From the NCBI GenBank assembly GCA_017960525.1, contig JAGCZA010000139.1, forward strand, positions 1-52,178: DNA of 52,178 bases, given 5' to 3'. Positions 51,791-52,178 of this stretch are shown one piece after another. The notes below the pieces were generated by a model. The model had not been told where the DNA came from. It was given only the letters and a program-made list of their open reading frames with translations, and made no database searches. A program made the translations under genes and the position numbers. Within the stretch, counting starts at the first letter, position 1. Each line of letters starts with the position of its first letter. The stretch is from Prevotella sp. (GTDB lineage Bacteria; Bacteroidota; Bacteroidia; Bacteroidales; Bacteroidaceae).

Positions 51791-52178
51791 TTACAGGTAA
51801 GTTACGGTTTCCTCAATCGGCTTGCGGCTGTTGTGGTTTGCCAGCGGCCCTGCGCCTTCTGCCGGATAGCCGAGGGCGAGACAGGTCAGAATCTCTTCGT
51901 TCTCCGGCAACTGGAATGCTTCGGCCAACTTGTCGGGATCGAAGAAGTTCACCCAGCAGCTGTCTACCCCCACACTCTTGGCACAAAGCATCATGTGAGT
52001 GGTCACGATAGTGGCATCCTCAATGCCAGAATCATACTTCTGGCCGGGGTAAGTAAACACGTTGTTCTTGTCGAAGGCCACGATGAGCATGGTCGGCGCA
52101 CCGTATCGGCACGGTGTGAGCGCATCAACCTTGGCCAGTCCTTCTGCCGACTGTACCACGTATACATGCTGCTCCTGC
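51791..52178 (-). CDS. Nitroreductase family protein (partial, 5' part outside the window)
   Basis: The frame is open to the window edge, reading EQHVYVVQSAEGLAKVDALT and continuing with CRYGAPTMLIVAFD, EDATIVTTHMMLCAKSVGVD and LALGYPAEG. These are the C-terminal FMN-binding features of the nitroreductase fold. About 129 residues are present and the N-terminal FMN-binding Arg region is missing. It is co-directional with the GNAT gene (29 bp gap). Confidence 0.85.
   Translation of the reverse strand, partial: QEQHVYVVQSAEGLAKVDALTPCRYGAPTMLIVAFDKNNVFTYPGQKYDSGIEDATIVTTHMMLCAKSVGVDSCWVNFFDPDKLAEAFQLPENEEILTCLALGYPAEGAGPLANHNSRKPIEETVTYL

Overview
This window looks like a chromosomal segment of a Bacteroidota species, most like Prevotella or a close relative. 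The clues are a SusC/SusD pair, a DUF3667 protein, a dockerin-ended leucine-rich protein, an F-type ATP synthase operon in the order atpD-atpC-x-atpB-E-F-H-A-G, and several promoters of the Bacteroidetes type (TTTG, 19-20 bp, TAnnTTTG) that can be read directly. The species assignment is inference. I saw no tRNA, rRNA, CRISPR array, transposase or prophage gene.

Layout. 1-2.1 kb: end of an unknown gene, then purE and ispG (+). 2.1-8.9 kb: a minus-strand run of a leucine-rich dockerin protein, a DUF3667 membrane protein, an aminotransferase and a UvrD-type helicase with an internal DnaQ-like exonuclease. 9.0-15.1 kb: a zinc-ribbon Nudix hydrolase (+) and a SusC/SusD outer-membrane uptake pair (-). 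15.2-21.9 kb: tdk (+), then phoH-maeB-folK and cobS-cobU-cobT (-). 22.2-29.5 kb: the complete F1Fo ATP synthase operon (+). 29.5-39.2 kb: a SpoIIE-type phosphatase whose start overlaps the atpG stop, followed by three large secreted mosaic proteins that share modules. 39.2-45.7 kb: lysA, an MFS transporter, a stand-alone MetH reactivation domain, tsaD, cinA C-terminal domain, a Nudix-fRMsr fusion and a TfoX-N protein. 45.9-48.1 kb: a broken type I restriction-modification locus (HTH, hsdM, truncated hsdS, no hsdR). 48.1-52.2 kb: two lipoproteins, dinB, a decayed small reading frame, a GNAT acetyltransferase and a partial nitroreductase.

The most unusual content is repetitive DNA rather than a gene cluster. 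Three intergenic arrays (about 4.8, 22.0 and 33.8 kb) consist of 3-6 copies of the near-palindrome GTTTGGACGAACCAAAC at an exact 22-bp period, two helical turns. The largest lies in the predicted leader of cobSUT and upstream of the ATP synthase promoter. Two palindromic elements with nearly identical 34-bp inverted arms sit inside the atp operon, before atpC and before atpE. Four conserved enzymes (IspG, FolK, CobT, CobS) carry short in-frame inserts made of simple or palindromic repeat DNA.

Functional links: CobS, CobU and CobT assemble the lower part of cobalamin, and the separate MetH reactivation domain keeps the cobalamin enzyme methionine synthase active. The three mosaic secreted proteins share an N-terminal module, a VLGD repeat, a C-terminal WxTYY module and a C-terminal tail motif, which suggests one secreted or surface protein family.
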